Source: Thamnaconus septentrionalis
Lineage: Eukaryota > Chordata > Actinopteri > Tetraodontiformes > Monacanthidae
DNA length: 64,000 bases
Assembly (NCBI GenBank): GCA_009823395.1
Contig: CM020503.1
Coordinates: 1,201,001 to 1,265,000 of the forward strand
Direction: 5' to 3'
The position numbers were made by a program, and so were the translations under genes. The notes beneath the pieces were generated by a model. It saw nothing but the letters and a program-made list of their open reading frames with translations, ran no database searches and had not been told where the DNA came from. Below are positions 27,001 to 33,105 of the stretch, piece by piece. Numbering within the stretch: position 1 is the first letter of the stretch; every line of letters begins with the position of its first letter.

Positions 27001-27338
27001 CCACGTACGTGAGCCACGCCTCATGTGTCCTGGAGAGCCGGAAGGGCCGGCACCGGGAGCCCAGGCCCCACGTCCGCAAGATCTTCGTGGAACCTTGCAA
27101 GAGGACATCGCCGGGCCACCAGGGGAGGGGCTGGGATGAGGAGGAGGAGGAGGAGGAGGAGGAGGAGGAGGAAGAAGAGGAGGGGAAGATGAAGACGATG
27201 ACGGGGGAGGTGAAAGCTGCGGGCGTGTCAGTGGTCGTGGATCAAGAGGAGGAGCCGGTGGGAGCCTCCACCCAGGAAGTAGACTCCGACGACCAGACCA
27301 ACGCCCAGGTGTCAGAGATCCTCAGTAGCACGCTGTAG
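4516..27338 (+). CDS. ankfn1: ankfn1, 3' portion (16 exons): ankyrin repeat and fibronectin type-III domain-containing protein 1
   Basis: Spliced CDS: 4516-4710, 4871-4984, 6127-6224, 7431-7521, 11704-11811, 16151-16250, 16341-16473, 16556-16672, 16778-16993, 17412-17578, 19844-20015, 20734-20902, 22091-22257, 24413-24620, 25462-25654, 26480-27338. All junctions are GT-AG and phases agree throughout, giving about 1034 residues. In order: a helical linker that normally follows the ankyrin repeats (DACQKD-like stretch, here EACQKDKQLRTWEWRSKL), one fibronectin type-III domain (roughly residues 66-165, ending YYVRVSAYNMRGWGPP), a basic Ser-rich linker, a long conserved C-terminal region, and a Pro/Ser-rich tail with a poly-Glu run near residues 968-983. 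The vertebrate gene is the homologue of Drosophila wide awake/banderuola, linked in flies to circadian arousal and neural polarity; vertebrate biochemical function is poorly defined. The ankyrin exons are missing because they lie upstream of base 1. Identification relies on remembered similarity and on noggin as neighbour, as in human. Confidence 0.9.
4871..4984 (+). CDS. ankfn1: ankfn1 exon b (start of FN3 domain)
   Basis: Acceptor cacag before 4871, donor gtacgc at 4985. Encodes APEAPSMVRLSVSSSSTLTV followed by TFQEPQCLNSTVVTKYR: the A-B-C strands of a fibronectin type-III fold, starting with the usual P.AP..... pattern. Leaves in phase 1. Confidence 0.88.
4985..6126 (+). other. ankfn1: ankfn1 intron with microsatellites and a dispersed repeat
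   Basis: Holds a GT/GC-rich tract (5875-5928), another GT tract (6081-6126) that runs into the acceptor, and an unclassified dispersed repeat at about 5190-5400 that has a diverged second copy at about 6600-6745. No exon seen. Confidence 0.6.
6127..6224 (+). CDS. ankfn1: ankfn1 exon c (FN3 domain, middle)
   Basis: Acceptor gtgcag directly behind a GT/GC tract, donor gtaaca at 6225. With the split codon it begins VEWSC (the conserved Trp of the FN3 C strand region) and continues LKDFSLLAGEMVLDNLQTLK then YIISGLTT. Ends in phase 0. Confidence 0.88.
6225..7430 (+). other. ankfn1: ankfn1 intron with a tandem duplication
   Basis: Contains a GT tract (6391-6418), a repeat copy (about 6600-6745) related to 5190-5400, and two adjacent diverged copies of a roughly 220-bp unit (about 6764-6985 and 6986-7160). 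Short open frames at 7170-7655 are not supported as separate coding sequence beyond the exon at 7431. Confidence 0.6.
6764..7160. repeat. Tandem duplication of a ~220-bp unit
   Basis: The series 'atgactt/gaaaaatct', 'agt..tcctg.cagcc.ttt', 'ttttgta.tgcag', 'gcagtacctcaag.ggccactg' occurs first at 6768-6940 and again at 6990-7155 in the same order and spacing. Divergence looks like tens of percent with small indels. Confidence 0.7.
7431..7521 (+). CDS. ankfn1: ankfn1 exon d (end of FN3 domain)
   Basis: Polypyrimidine tract and tttcag before 7431, donor gtgagt at 7522. Encodes GRLYYVRVSAYNMRGWGPP, the F-G strand signature of FN3 (Y.VRV.A.N..G.GP), then a Ser/Pro linker. Leaves in phase 1. Confidence 0.9.
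8708..8741. repeat. (CA)17 microsatellite
   Basis: Intronic in ankfn1. Confidence 0.93.
10195..11326. mobile_element. Putative non-autonomous DNA transposon with terminal inverted repeats
   Basis: GGCCAGATCCACAAAG at 10195-10210 recurs as its exact reverse complement at 11311-11326, 1.1 kb apart. Both subterminal regions are rich in GCAAA/GCGC words. No transposase frame is visible inside. A clear target duplication was not found, so the superfamily is open and the ends could be those of two nested or partial copies (a related word, GCAGATCCAGAAAG, occurs at about 10429). Confidence 0.55.
10619..10652. repeat. (TTTA)n tetranucleotide repeat
   Basis: Eight or nine TTTA units inside the TIR-bounded element 10195-11326. 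Confidence 0.92.
11704..11811 (+). CDS. ankfn1: ankfn1 exon e
   Basis: Acceptor tgcccag before 11704, donor gtaagt at 11812. With the split codon it encodes NWRESDGREPRRRGHIEAME then RLLQQVRATHTHYCCGG. The WRE.DGR.PRRRGH..A...LL.QV pattern is one recalled from vertebrate ANKFN1 just after the FN3 domain. Leaves in phase 1. Confidence 0.88.
13670..14010. mobile_element. hAT-like MITE (341 bp)
   Basis: Left end TAGTGTTGTTCAACCTTCTTGG and right end (reverse-complemented) CAGTGGTTTTTCAATCAC form an imperfect inverted repeat of the hAT type. Flanks GTATAGAT (13662-13669) and GTATGGAT (14011-14018) agree at 7 of 8 positions, as expected for an aged 8-bp target-site duplication. Both ends carry matching 'cacggcacac' words. 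No coding capacity. Confidence 0.75.
15125..15543. mobile_element. hAT-like MITE (419 bp)
   Basis: Left end TAGTGGTGTG and right end CCCACCACTA are inverted repeats of 8-10 bp. Flanking words CTGAATTC (15117-15124) and CAGAATTC (15544-15551) agree at 7 of 8. The interior has the 'accaataccaat' and 'atatcgatattatccatatttgg' content seen in fish non-autonomous hAT elements. No coding capacity. Confidence 0.75.
16151..16250 (+). CDS. ankfn1: ankfn1 exon f (basic Ser-rich linker)
   Basis: Acceptor tgtag before 16151. The donor chosen is the weak gttgga at 16251, because only this end (phase 2) joins to give KTLKR-GVYLAAVFY, the sequence known from vertebrate ANKFN1. Encodes KQSVSRSLKHLFNSSNKFVK. 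A stronger-looking gtgagc at 16271 would break the frame. Confidence 0.87.
16341..16473 (+). CDS. ankfn1: ankfn1 exon g
   Basis: Acceptor ctgcag before 16341, donor gtgccg at 16474 (weak). Encodes GVYLAAVFYHKDSLLVTAED then QIPIVEVDDSYSSSLMQDFL and WFTK, a highly conserved core block of the ANKFN1/wide awake C-terminal region. The preceding intron is only 90 nt. Confidence 0.9.
16556..16672 (+). CDS. ankfn1: ankfn1 exon h
   Basis: Acceptor tgtgcag before 16556 following a T-rich tract, donor gtcaga at 16673. Encodes LSCMWEDVRWLRQSMQVSMS, SSSTLQARHKMLTAASQLQ; phase 0 at both ends, 39 codons. Confidence 0.9.
16778..16993 (+). CDS. ankfn1: ankfn1 exon i
   Basis: Acceptor accgcag after a pyrimidine-rich tract, donor gtgagg at 16994. 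Encodes 72 residues beginning SLLGTHNLGRVHYEPIKDRH and ending YALDILIITIQ. Phase 0 at both ends. Introns on its left are 82 and 105 nt, typical compact teleost introns. Confidence 0.9.
16994..17411 (+). other. ankfn1: ankfn1 intron: diverged repeat plus GT tract
   Basis: Positions 17166-17322 are a copy of a sequence found again at 23858-24043 (shared words ttggcattcacaca, gagtgtgttgttgttttt, ggcattctttccagcc). It is followed by the GT tract 17323-17400 and then the acceptor. Confidence 0.7.
17323..17400. repeat. (GT)39 microsatellite immediately upstream of an ankfn1 acceptor
   Basis: Uninterrupted GT over 78 bp, ending 11 bp before the exon at 17412. It faces a CA tract just after the donor of the same exon. 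Confidence 0.97.
17412..17578 (+). CDS. ankfn1: ankfn1 exon j, flanked by GT and CA tracts
   Basis: Acceptor ccctcag before 17412, donor gtacca at 17579 (weak, running straight into CA repeats). Encodes DILAYQRRSTHRLAAGLYLG then YLKLSSSVDQIKVLVSQRTP; the QRR/GLYLGYLKL block is strongly conserved in this family. Leaves in phase 2; 167 nt, so skipping would shift the frame. Confidence 0.9.
17583..17619. repeat. (CA)18 microsatellite immediately downstream of an ankfn1 donor
   Basis: Uninterrupted CA starting 4 bp into the intron after exon 17412-17578. Confidence 0.97.
19759..19838. repeat. (GT)40 microsatellite ending 5 bp before an ankfn1 exon
   Basis: Uninterrupted GT over 80 bp followed by cacag and the exon at 19844. 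There is no ordinary polypyrimidine tract between the repeat and the acceptor. Confidence 0.97.
19844..20015 (+). CDS. ankfn1: ankfn1 exon k
   Basis: Acceptor cacag after the GT tract, donor gtccaa at 20016 (weak). Encodes (R)EEWDWIQTLSAASEKERSRK, a Glu-rich segment, then YYELQTAIKSLLKHINLPLH. Phase 2 in, phase 0 out. The Glu/Lys-rich centre is variable; the YELQ..IKSLL.HI segment is conserved. Confidence 0.88.
20016..20733 (+). other. ankfn1: ankfn1 intron with large compound microsatellite
   Basis: The first 400 bp hold no recognised feature. From 20424 to about 20730 it is a GT tract (20424-20478), then TA/CA/GATA-type repeats (20479-20680), then a short GT tract next to the acceptor. Confidence 0.75.
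20424..20680. repeat. Compound GT / TATG / GATA microsatellite
   Basis: About 27 GT units, followed by 200 bp of TATATG, CATATG and short GATA runs. Long frames on both strands here are low-complexity artefacts. Confidence 0.92.
20734..20902 (+). CDS. ankfn1: ankfn1 exon l
   Basis: Acceptor tttgcag before 20734, donor gtaaca at 20903. Encodes ARHFRLYSQEVVELGHGVSF then LLLLPAADNVCSAPGQSNPY and ..GFLHLPLQMFEL. Phase 0 in, phase 1 out. Conserved core of the C-terminal region. Confidence 0.9.
20903..22090 (+). other. ankfn1: ankfn1 intron
   Basis: CA tracts at 21087-21122 and 21262-21282, and a long CT/TTC-rich pyrimidine stretch (21858-22090) leading into the next acceptor. No other feature recognised. 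Confidence 0.6.
22091..22257 (+). CDS. ankfn1: ankfn1 exon m
   Basis: Acceptor ccttcag after more than 200 nt of pyrimidine-rich sequence, donor gtaaaa at 22258. With the split codon it encodes VHFCTYKDKFISLYCRLSSV then LDLDALITQQALREAITDSE and ..QLILDYIQ. Phase 1 in, phase 0 out. Confidence 0.9.
22925..22994. repeat. (GT)n microsatellite
   Basis: About 70 bp of GT with two early C substitutions, intronic. Confidence 0.95.
23858..24085. repeat. Diverged intronic repeat, second copy, ending in GT tract
   Basis: Shares ttggcattcacaca, 'cttggtttgaaa', 'gagtgtgttgttgtttt', 'ggcattctttccagcc' and 'gt.atttct' in the same order with 17166-17400, and both end in a GT tract. It also has an internal CA tract (23967-23998) that the first copy lacks. 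Confidence 0.8.
24413..24620 (+). CDS. ankfn1: ankfn1 exon n, NAGNAG acceptor
   Basis: The acceptor reads cgcagcag, so the exon may start at 24413 or 24416, adding or dropping one Gln. Encodes (Q)LDEMRRDLRWITDALQYAR, YKQPCGGVAITCLVDASV and a Ser/Pro segment ending HRRKAIS. Donor gtgagt at 24621, phase 1. Confidence 0.9.
24621..25461 (+). other. ankfn1: ankfn1 intron
   Basis: CA/TA tract at 24815-24880, then AT-rich sequence with nothing recognised until a C-rich tract before the acceptor at 25461. Confidence 0.6.
25462..25654 (+). CDS. ankfn1: ankfn1 exon o
   Basis: Acceptor ccctcag before 25462, donor gtgagt at 25655. Encodes DSLLGSDEDASSEVFLPTDS, DYDSSDTLSPRVLDPLYSPP and ..PDVLQIHEL. The acidic SDED..SEVFLPTDSDYDSSD motif is a recalled hallmark of vertebrate ANKFN1. 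Phase 1 in, phase 2 out. Confidence 0.9.
25655..26479 (+). other. ankfn1: ankfn1 last intron, mostly a dispersed repeat
   Basis: About 25915-26310 is a repeat whose relative lies at 33322-33750. No exon seen. Confidence 0.6.
25915..26310. repeat. Dispersed repeat, copy A
   Basis: 'gttgccatcttgcaccaccatatttctaaggaagcc', the GAAGAAGAAGGTGG block, the 'agcttg' block and 'ttattaatattgttgctacattcacaaattt' all recur in reverse complement and reverse order at 33370-33750. Unclassified; probably a DNA element. Confidence 0.7.
26480..27338 (+). CDS. ankfn1: ankfn1 terminal coding exon (Pro/Ser-rich, poly-Glu)
   Basis: Acceptor ctctcag before 26480; TAG stop at 27336-27338. Begins (R)YSVCPPKDLLLAPRVKDG, passes through a Pro/Leu/Ser low-complexity segment (about 26560-26740), a conserved-looking basic block KRKLLSRSHRGQYFSGPQRW, then VRKIFVEPCKRTSPG, a run of 15 or more Glu (27139-27183) and an acidic tail. 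A second frame is also open over most of the exon, but it is Pro/Gly/Gln-rich and is explained by the GC-rich composition. The 3' end of the mRNA was not located. Confidence 0.9.
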
Positions 27339-28631
27339 GTCCAACTAAACTCTCTTAAATGATCTGATAAAAGGCCACCAAACTCACTTACATTTTAGTC
27401 TGATTGGCCCTTATAATACGGTGGCCCTGATGGCTCAAAATACTGCAGCTTAAAAACAAACATTCCAAAAACAGTGACAGCGCTAAATCAGCTAACGTCT
27501 ACCAATTAGCTTACTTCTGCTGCAGCTACCTGACTGTAACAACTGTTACATTTGTCTGCCACAGCTAGCTAACAGCAACTACTGCTAATAATGTATACCA
27601 CTATTAGACGACTGTTAGCTTTTGTTAGTGAAACAAAGCTAATGTCTACGTTTATCAGCTTTATCATGTTGTCTGCAAATTAACAATTAACTGCCAAAGC
27701 TAACTAATTAGCTTTAGTAGTTACTGTATTTGCATTTTTTGTTACCACCAGGAATATTTGACCAATCAGGTGTTTGTTTTTCAAAAGATGCAGAATTTAG
27801 AGCTCTCAGCGATATTATCAAGGACAAATTTGTCATCAGTCCAAATGCGATGGGCCGGCAACGGATTACAAAACAACCTGAAGTTGCTGGTTCAACTCTG
27901 TCATGCCTCAGATTAAATGGCATCGACTGTTACGAAGAAAAACAAATCAATGCAACCAAGCAAGCACTGTGTCGCCAACCAGAAACTTTGCACACTTGGA
28001 CCTACTGTCAACCAAAATGGAACTGTGGTTTTCTTGATGTTCCTAGGTTTAAGTCCCTCTGAGTGAGAAAGGCCCAGCATGAATCCACATCTGCTTGAGT
28101 TGAATGTACAGTTCAGTCTGTTGCTGTGGTGATGTTGAGCGACTCCCATTGTGTCTTTTAGAGATGTGATTCCACGAGAAATGATAAAGTATTTTTTTAA
28201 GAGAAAGAGTTTAAAGACAGATTATCGCTGCAAATTGTTGGCATGGAGTTTTTTGTGGATGTTGGTTTTGTTTTATTTTATTTCCCCCTCCCTCGAACCT
28301 CCCCCTGTTTTGGCATGTCGCGGGTTATCGGGTCCAACCCTTGATGCTGTTTGTCGTCAACTACTCTGTTTAGCTTCATCTATGGTTGGCCGTGGTGTTT
28401 CCTCAAATACTGATTGTGTTTTTTCACGTTGTGTCTTGTTCGTGGCACGTGAACGCCAAGGAACACGGAACGTGGTTCCATTTAAAAAAACAAAAACAAA
28501 ACACACACACACAAAGAGCACAACTGACAAGATGGCACGTCTCCGCAACTGGATTGCACGACTGGAAGTTTTCGAGGTTACGCAATGCATCTCTAGCAGA
28601 ATGTTCCGCGGCTACAGACGGTCGTCTAGCC
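27339..28631. other. ankfn1 3' UTR and intergenic sequence
   Basis: No coding exon recognised. 27480-27720 is rich in GCTAGC/GCTAAC-type low-complexity words. 28500-28512 is a short CA run. The transcript end of ankfn1 cannot be placed; no convincing AATAAA was seen close to the stop. Confidence 0.5.
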
Positions 28632-31225
28632 CAGGGCTATTCAACTAAAATTTCGAAAGGGCCGAATTTTTGGAAGGTTGTCCAGCCAACGGGCCACTCA
28701 ATCGCCATACCACTATTTGGTGTGGCGGTAGACACATACAAATAGATGCAAAATTTTAAAGAGAACTAATTTATTTGAAAACAGCTTTGTGCAACCAACA
28801 TTGATGTTGTGCAAAATTAGAGGTAACATCAATAAACATCAATAAAGATGCAATAGCCATGAAAGGCTGTAGTGCAAAAATGTTCAAAGTATCAACAACA
28901 TTCATGTACAATTGCTACAATTGGCTATTTGCTCAAACAATAAACCACATTGCACAAAACAAAGAACTAGAGTTGGCTCTTAAGGCAAAAAATAATAGTA
29001 CCAACAAGACCTGGGTACAACCACAGTTGGTTCACAGTGCAAAAAAAAAAGAAATCAAGTAACAGTACCAACAATACTGAGATGCAATCGTCCATAGTGC
29101 AAAAAAAAAAAAAAAAAAAACTCAAGTAAAAGTACCAATAGGACTCAGTTACAACCACACTTGGTTCATAGGTGTGTGTGTGTGTGAGAGAGAGAGAGAG
29201 GCTCACTGTGTATGTGTTGAGCTTCATGGATGTGTGTGTTTGTGTTTGTGTGTGTGTGCATGTGCATGTTTGTTGTGTGTTTGCGCGTGTGAAAAAAGCT
29301 GTACCAACATCATCTAAATAGGCTGCCTTCTATTGAGCTAAACTAATGAGAAAGATTGCATTTTCTTGACTGAGCTAAGGCAGAAAAGTTAGGCTCATAT
29401 GATATCAGGGCCATGCGTAAGCAGTTCTGCAGGTGGTTATCTGACAGTGAGGCACGGTTGGATGTTTTTATGCTGTTCATGTGGGAGAAGCTGGATTCAC
29501 AGGTGTATGTGGAGCTAAACATTGTTAGAACATAAACAGTTAACTTTCTGATCATAGGGAATTTTTCTGCACTAACACAGTTAACCCAAAACTCTGTGCA
29601 ACCCTCTCTCTTAAAAGTGTTAGTAAGTTCCCAGGATGCCTGCATGTCAATCATCTCAAGAAGAAGTGGACCTTCTTCAATGTTGTGTATATTGATAAAC
29701 TCCACTGTTTCCGGGGACAGAGTTTGTGCTGATAAATGGATCTCTCACAATATGCAGCAACTCTTTTGGTATGCCAAAATCCTCACATCTCAGTTTGAAG
29801 TTGTGCCTCACATTATCTACAAAATCTGACGTTACCTTTGTCACACTGGCACCTTGTGTTGACTTGATAAAGTCACTGAGAGTGGGAAAGTCTGCCATTG
29901 AGATCCAATGTGAAGAGATCTAGTTTTCTCTGAAAAGCTGTGATCTTTTCAACTGTATCAATTACTGTTCTGTCCCTGCCCTGAAGGCTCAGATTAAGGC
30001 AATTTAAATGATGAAAAACATCACACATTAGCCATCTTATGTTATGTAAAAGAAGGTCCGTGTGGTCAGCTGACATGTCAGCGAGTAGTTGGCGAAAGAG
30101 TCTGTGTTGCAGACTGGATGTCGATCTGATAAGGTTAATGATGGCAGTGACGCATTCCATTGTGTGCTTGAAGTTAACACTCAGCTGGGAACATAAGACA
30201 CTCCGGTGAATGAGGCAGTGAAGTGACTGCATTTTCGGAGCAATTGCCGACAGTCGCGCACGCAGTCCTTTACTTTTCCCCGCCATCGATGGCGCCCCAT
30301 CCGCAACCAATAGGTTTACTCTCTGCAAGTCAAGTCCGTTGTCTTTGAAAAAAGTGACAATTTTATCGAAAATTATTTCACCCGTGGTGCGCCCTTCAAG
30401 TGGAATTAAAGCCAGCAACCCCTCAGTGAAACGGTCTCCGTCAAAAAAAAAAACGCACGTACAAACACAGTTGAGCCACATCTGCGTTGTCAGTGGATTC
30501 GTCCACAGCAAGAGACATAACTTCAGCAGCCTTCAAACGACTGAGGAGTGTGTCAAAAACTTCGGTCGCCAAAAGTTCCACACGTCTCCCCGTGGTAGTA
30601 TCAGACAATGGAATTGACTTTATTGAAGTTATGACCTGATCTTTTACTTTCGGATCAGCGACCACTTCTTCGACAGCAGCAAGCATGCACTCTTTCACCG
30701 TTTCACTGTCAGTGAATGGTCTCTTCTTTTTGCTCAAAATCCATGCAGCACGCAGGGATGCGGCCATTGAGCTTTGACGCATATTGAGCGCACGGAATAA
30801 CGTTGTCGAACTCCGCTCATAGCTCTGAATAAGTGCTCTTACTTTGGTCTGCCGTGCCGTGGATGCTGGTGGAAACTCGTTGTCAAAAGTTTGGTGCGTC
30901 GTCTTGAAATGCCTCCTCACGTTATATTCTTTATTAACGAAGCATACATCGAAGCACAAAAGGCACATGGGAAGTCCTTGAGCATTTGCTTTATGTACAT
31001 ACTTGTCTGTCCATTCGTCGTTGAATTTTCGATTTTCTGCATCCACCTTACGTCGTTTAGAAAGTGCTAGGTTGTTTTGAATGATCGCGCTTGGCGTCTT
31101 GACCGAAAGTGTCGCAAATTGCCGAAACTGCCGTTGTCATTTGTTTTCTGCAGATGTGCCGCGGGCCGTACGAAATAGCTTATAGGGCCGGCACTGGCCC
31201 GCGGGCCGTAAGTTGAATAGCCCTG
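28632..31225 (-). mobile_element. hAT-superfamily DNA transposon (2594 bp) with intact ends
   Basis: CAGGGCTATTCAACT (28632-28646) is matched exactly in reverse complement at 31211-31225, and the element is flanked on both sides by the identical 8-bp word GTCTAGCC (28624-28631 and 31226-31233). An 8-bp target duplication plus CAGGG...CCCTG ends is diagnostic of hAT elements. The transposase lies on the minus strand. Perfect ends and duplication indicate a fairly recent insertion. Confidence 0.93.
29343..31080 (-). pseudogene. Frameshifted hAT transposase (Charlie/GTF2IRD2-like group)
   Basis: Minus-strand segments in different frames align end to end with one hAT transposase. 30441-31046 carries a BED-like zinc finger (CLLCFDVCFVNKEYNVRRHF then KTTH) and the first acidic catalytic region (SLAVDESTDNADVAQLCLYV). 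29873-30511 carries the second (NLLVADGAPSMAGKSKG) and a CLIH block. 29677-29898 begins MADFPTLSDF. 29343-29705 holds the C-terminal dimerisation motif (TCESSFSHMNSIKTSNRASL). Frame breaks occur at the A11 run (about 30443-30453), near 29890 and near 29700, so no single product is made. The closest families recalled are the KRKVDAENR-type transposases related to GTF2IRD2 and EPM2AIP1. Confidence 0.87.
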
Positions 31226-31233
31226 GTCTAGCC

Positions 31234-32757
31234 TGTTAGGATGCTAGCCTGCTAGCCTGTAGCCCAGCAAACACATTGCTAGGCTAACACTGCTCAGGGG
31301 TCCTAGCCGTGTCCTCGTTGCACAAAAGGGCTCCTGCGATAAGAGAGTGGCAGGTTGGTCCAAACCCTGGCTGAACAGGAACTTCACTCGTTTGCACACT
31401 ATTTATATCGTACAATTTTAATGTTTTCGCATCGCAGTGACGGAGTAAAAGCCAACAGAATTTGAATGCGCTCGGGCATTTTCTTTGGCAGCTTCTTTCA
31501 ACGAAAGCGCCCACTCCAGTATGTGTGTGTGTGAGTCATTCAGGGTTTCTGTGAGAATCTGTTGCTGCAGTACTTGTACTGTACTGCGTGTAAACCATTG
31601 GCATGGTGGTCGTCCAGCTTCGAGTTTTTGGCAAGCAGCTGGAAGCCTGAGAGGAAATGAATTGTGAAATCGTGAACTATGCCGTTAATTATGTTTGCTA
31701 ATGAACCAGGCACGGAGTCGCACAAACAAGGAAACCAGTTCATTATTCAAAGCGCTCTGTGGTGTTTGCAGCTACACTAATTTGTTGGTCTCAATTACTC
31801 TGAGGTTGTTTTTTTTTTCTCAGAAATGTTGTAAGAGTGTTTTTACATTGTGAGGTTTGACGCTTCAGAGTCGCCGTCACGTCTCTGTGCCTCCACTATT
31901 TTCTCACCGTCTGTATATTTTGTATCTGGGTCGATCGAGAATCCGTCTCTGTTCTAGATTTATTTATTTGCAGCTACGAGGCACCTACATTGTTTTTAAT
32001 ATATGTATTTTTTTTTTTTTTTGGACTGCACTCCGTTCTGGTGTTTTCTTCTTGTATTTTAACTCTGAACTCACATGAATGAATATATTTGAACGAAAAA
32101 TAAAACATGTCTCAATGTGTATGTCGTGCACTTAAACCTGAGTTTGTTTTTAATGCTTCCAAATGAACAACGTTACACCAAATCATACAAGTATTTTTCA
32201 GATTTCTTTTCACATTACATAGATTCCCGTCAAACAGTCCCTGATAGCACTAAGAGTGGTGGCTCAGTGCTCCCACAGCGATGTGGAGACGTGATTTCAG
32301 AGCCCTGAGGGATTTGTAAGGTTTAATTGGCTAATGGACAGGAAGGTGACTGGCTTCACTTCCTGTCGGCTGGTCTGGTCTGGAGGTGTCGGAGGAATGC
32401 GGCTGGCTGGGGCCGATGCAGCGGCGGCAGGACGCCACGTGGGAGGGTGTGAACCAAGTGGAATCTCACACCATCGCTGGCAGCCAGTTTTCCCCCCGTC
32501 GGAGCAGCCGGCAGCGCGAGTGAGCGGCGCTCCAAACCGCAGGACGGCTGCTTCCAAGGACTTGGCTCCGTGGAAGCAGCAGCAGTCTGTCGGAGAGCTG
32601 CACAAGAAACAAGGACACAAGCAGAAGGGAAACCTCAGTGCAGGGCGACCGTCATGAGAATCTGAAGATTACCAAAACCAGATGATTTAATGTCATGTGT
32701 CGTATACCTCAGATTAACTTGTAAAATCCAGAGAAAAAAACCTTAAGGATCACGAGG
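31234..32757. other. Intergenic, no recognised gene
   Basis: Sequence outside the hAT element: AT-rich at 31800-32160, T16 run near 32006-32021, GC-richer at 32330-32640. Short open frames on both strands at 32297-32657 overlap each other and match nothing recalled. Confidence 0.45.
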
Positions 32758-32765
32758 GGTTAGTA

Positions 32766-33105
32766 CAGGCCTTTACAAACTATGGCCCGGGGGCCATATG
32801 CAGCTCGGTAAACTTTTTAATCTGGTCTGCCGAACTTAAAGAAATGATATTAATAGTAAGTAGACAATAAAATATCTGTATTTCACCCATTTTTCAGTGT
32901 TTTAAGAGTCGTTTCATTAATTAACTAAGACACATTTTGTTGTAGCGCTTTTGTTTATTTTTAATTGACATTAAACCACGTTTTCTACATAGCCCATGAT
33001 GAGGTGGGTCACTAAAACACTCCATCTGCTCATGCTCCACCACCCCCCCACCCACCCCTGTCAAACCCATTATGGCCCACCAGCCAAACAGTTTGCGCAC
33101 CCCTG
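32766..33105. mobile_element. hAT MITE (340 bp) with perfect 8-bp target duplication
   Basis: GGTTAGTA occurs directly on both sides (32758-32765 and 33106-33113). Ends CAGGCCTTTACAAACTATGG and, reverse-complemented, CAGGGGTGCGCAAACTGTTT are an imperfect inverted repeat. Both carry the 'ggccc' word typical of hAT-derived short elements. Non-coding. Confidence 0.88.

Noticed and set aside
26363..27139. 258-codon frame overlapping the last ankfn1 exon in another frame
   Set aside because: Pro/Gly/Gln-rich translation expected from GC-rich repeats; the ankfn1 frame joins in phase to the previous exon and contains recognised blocks.
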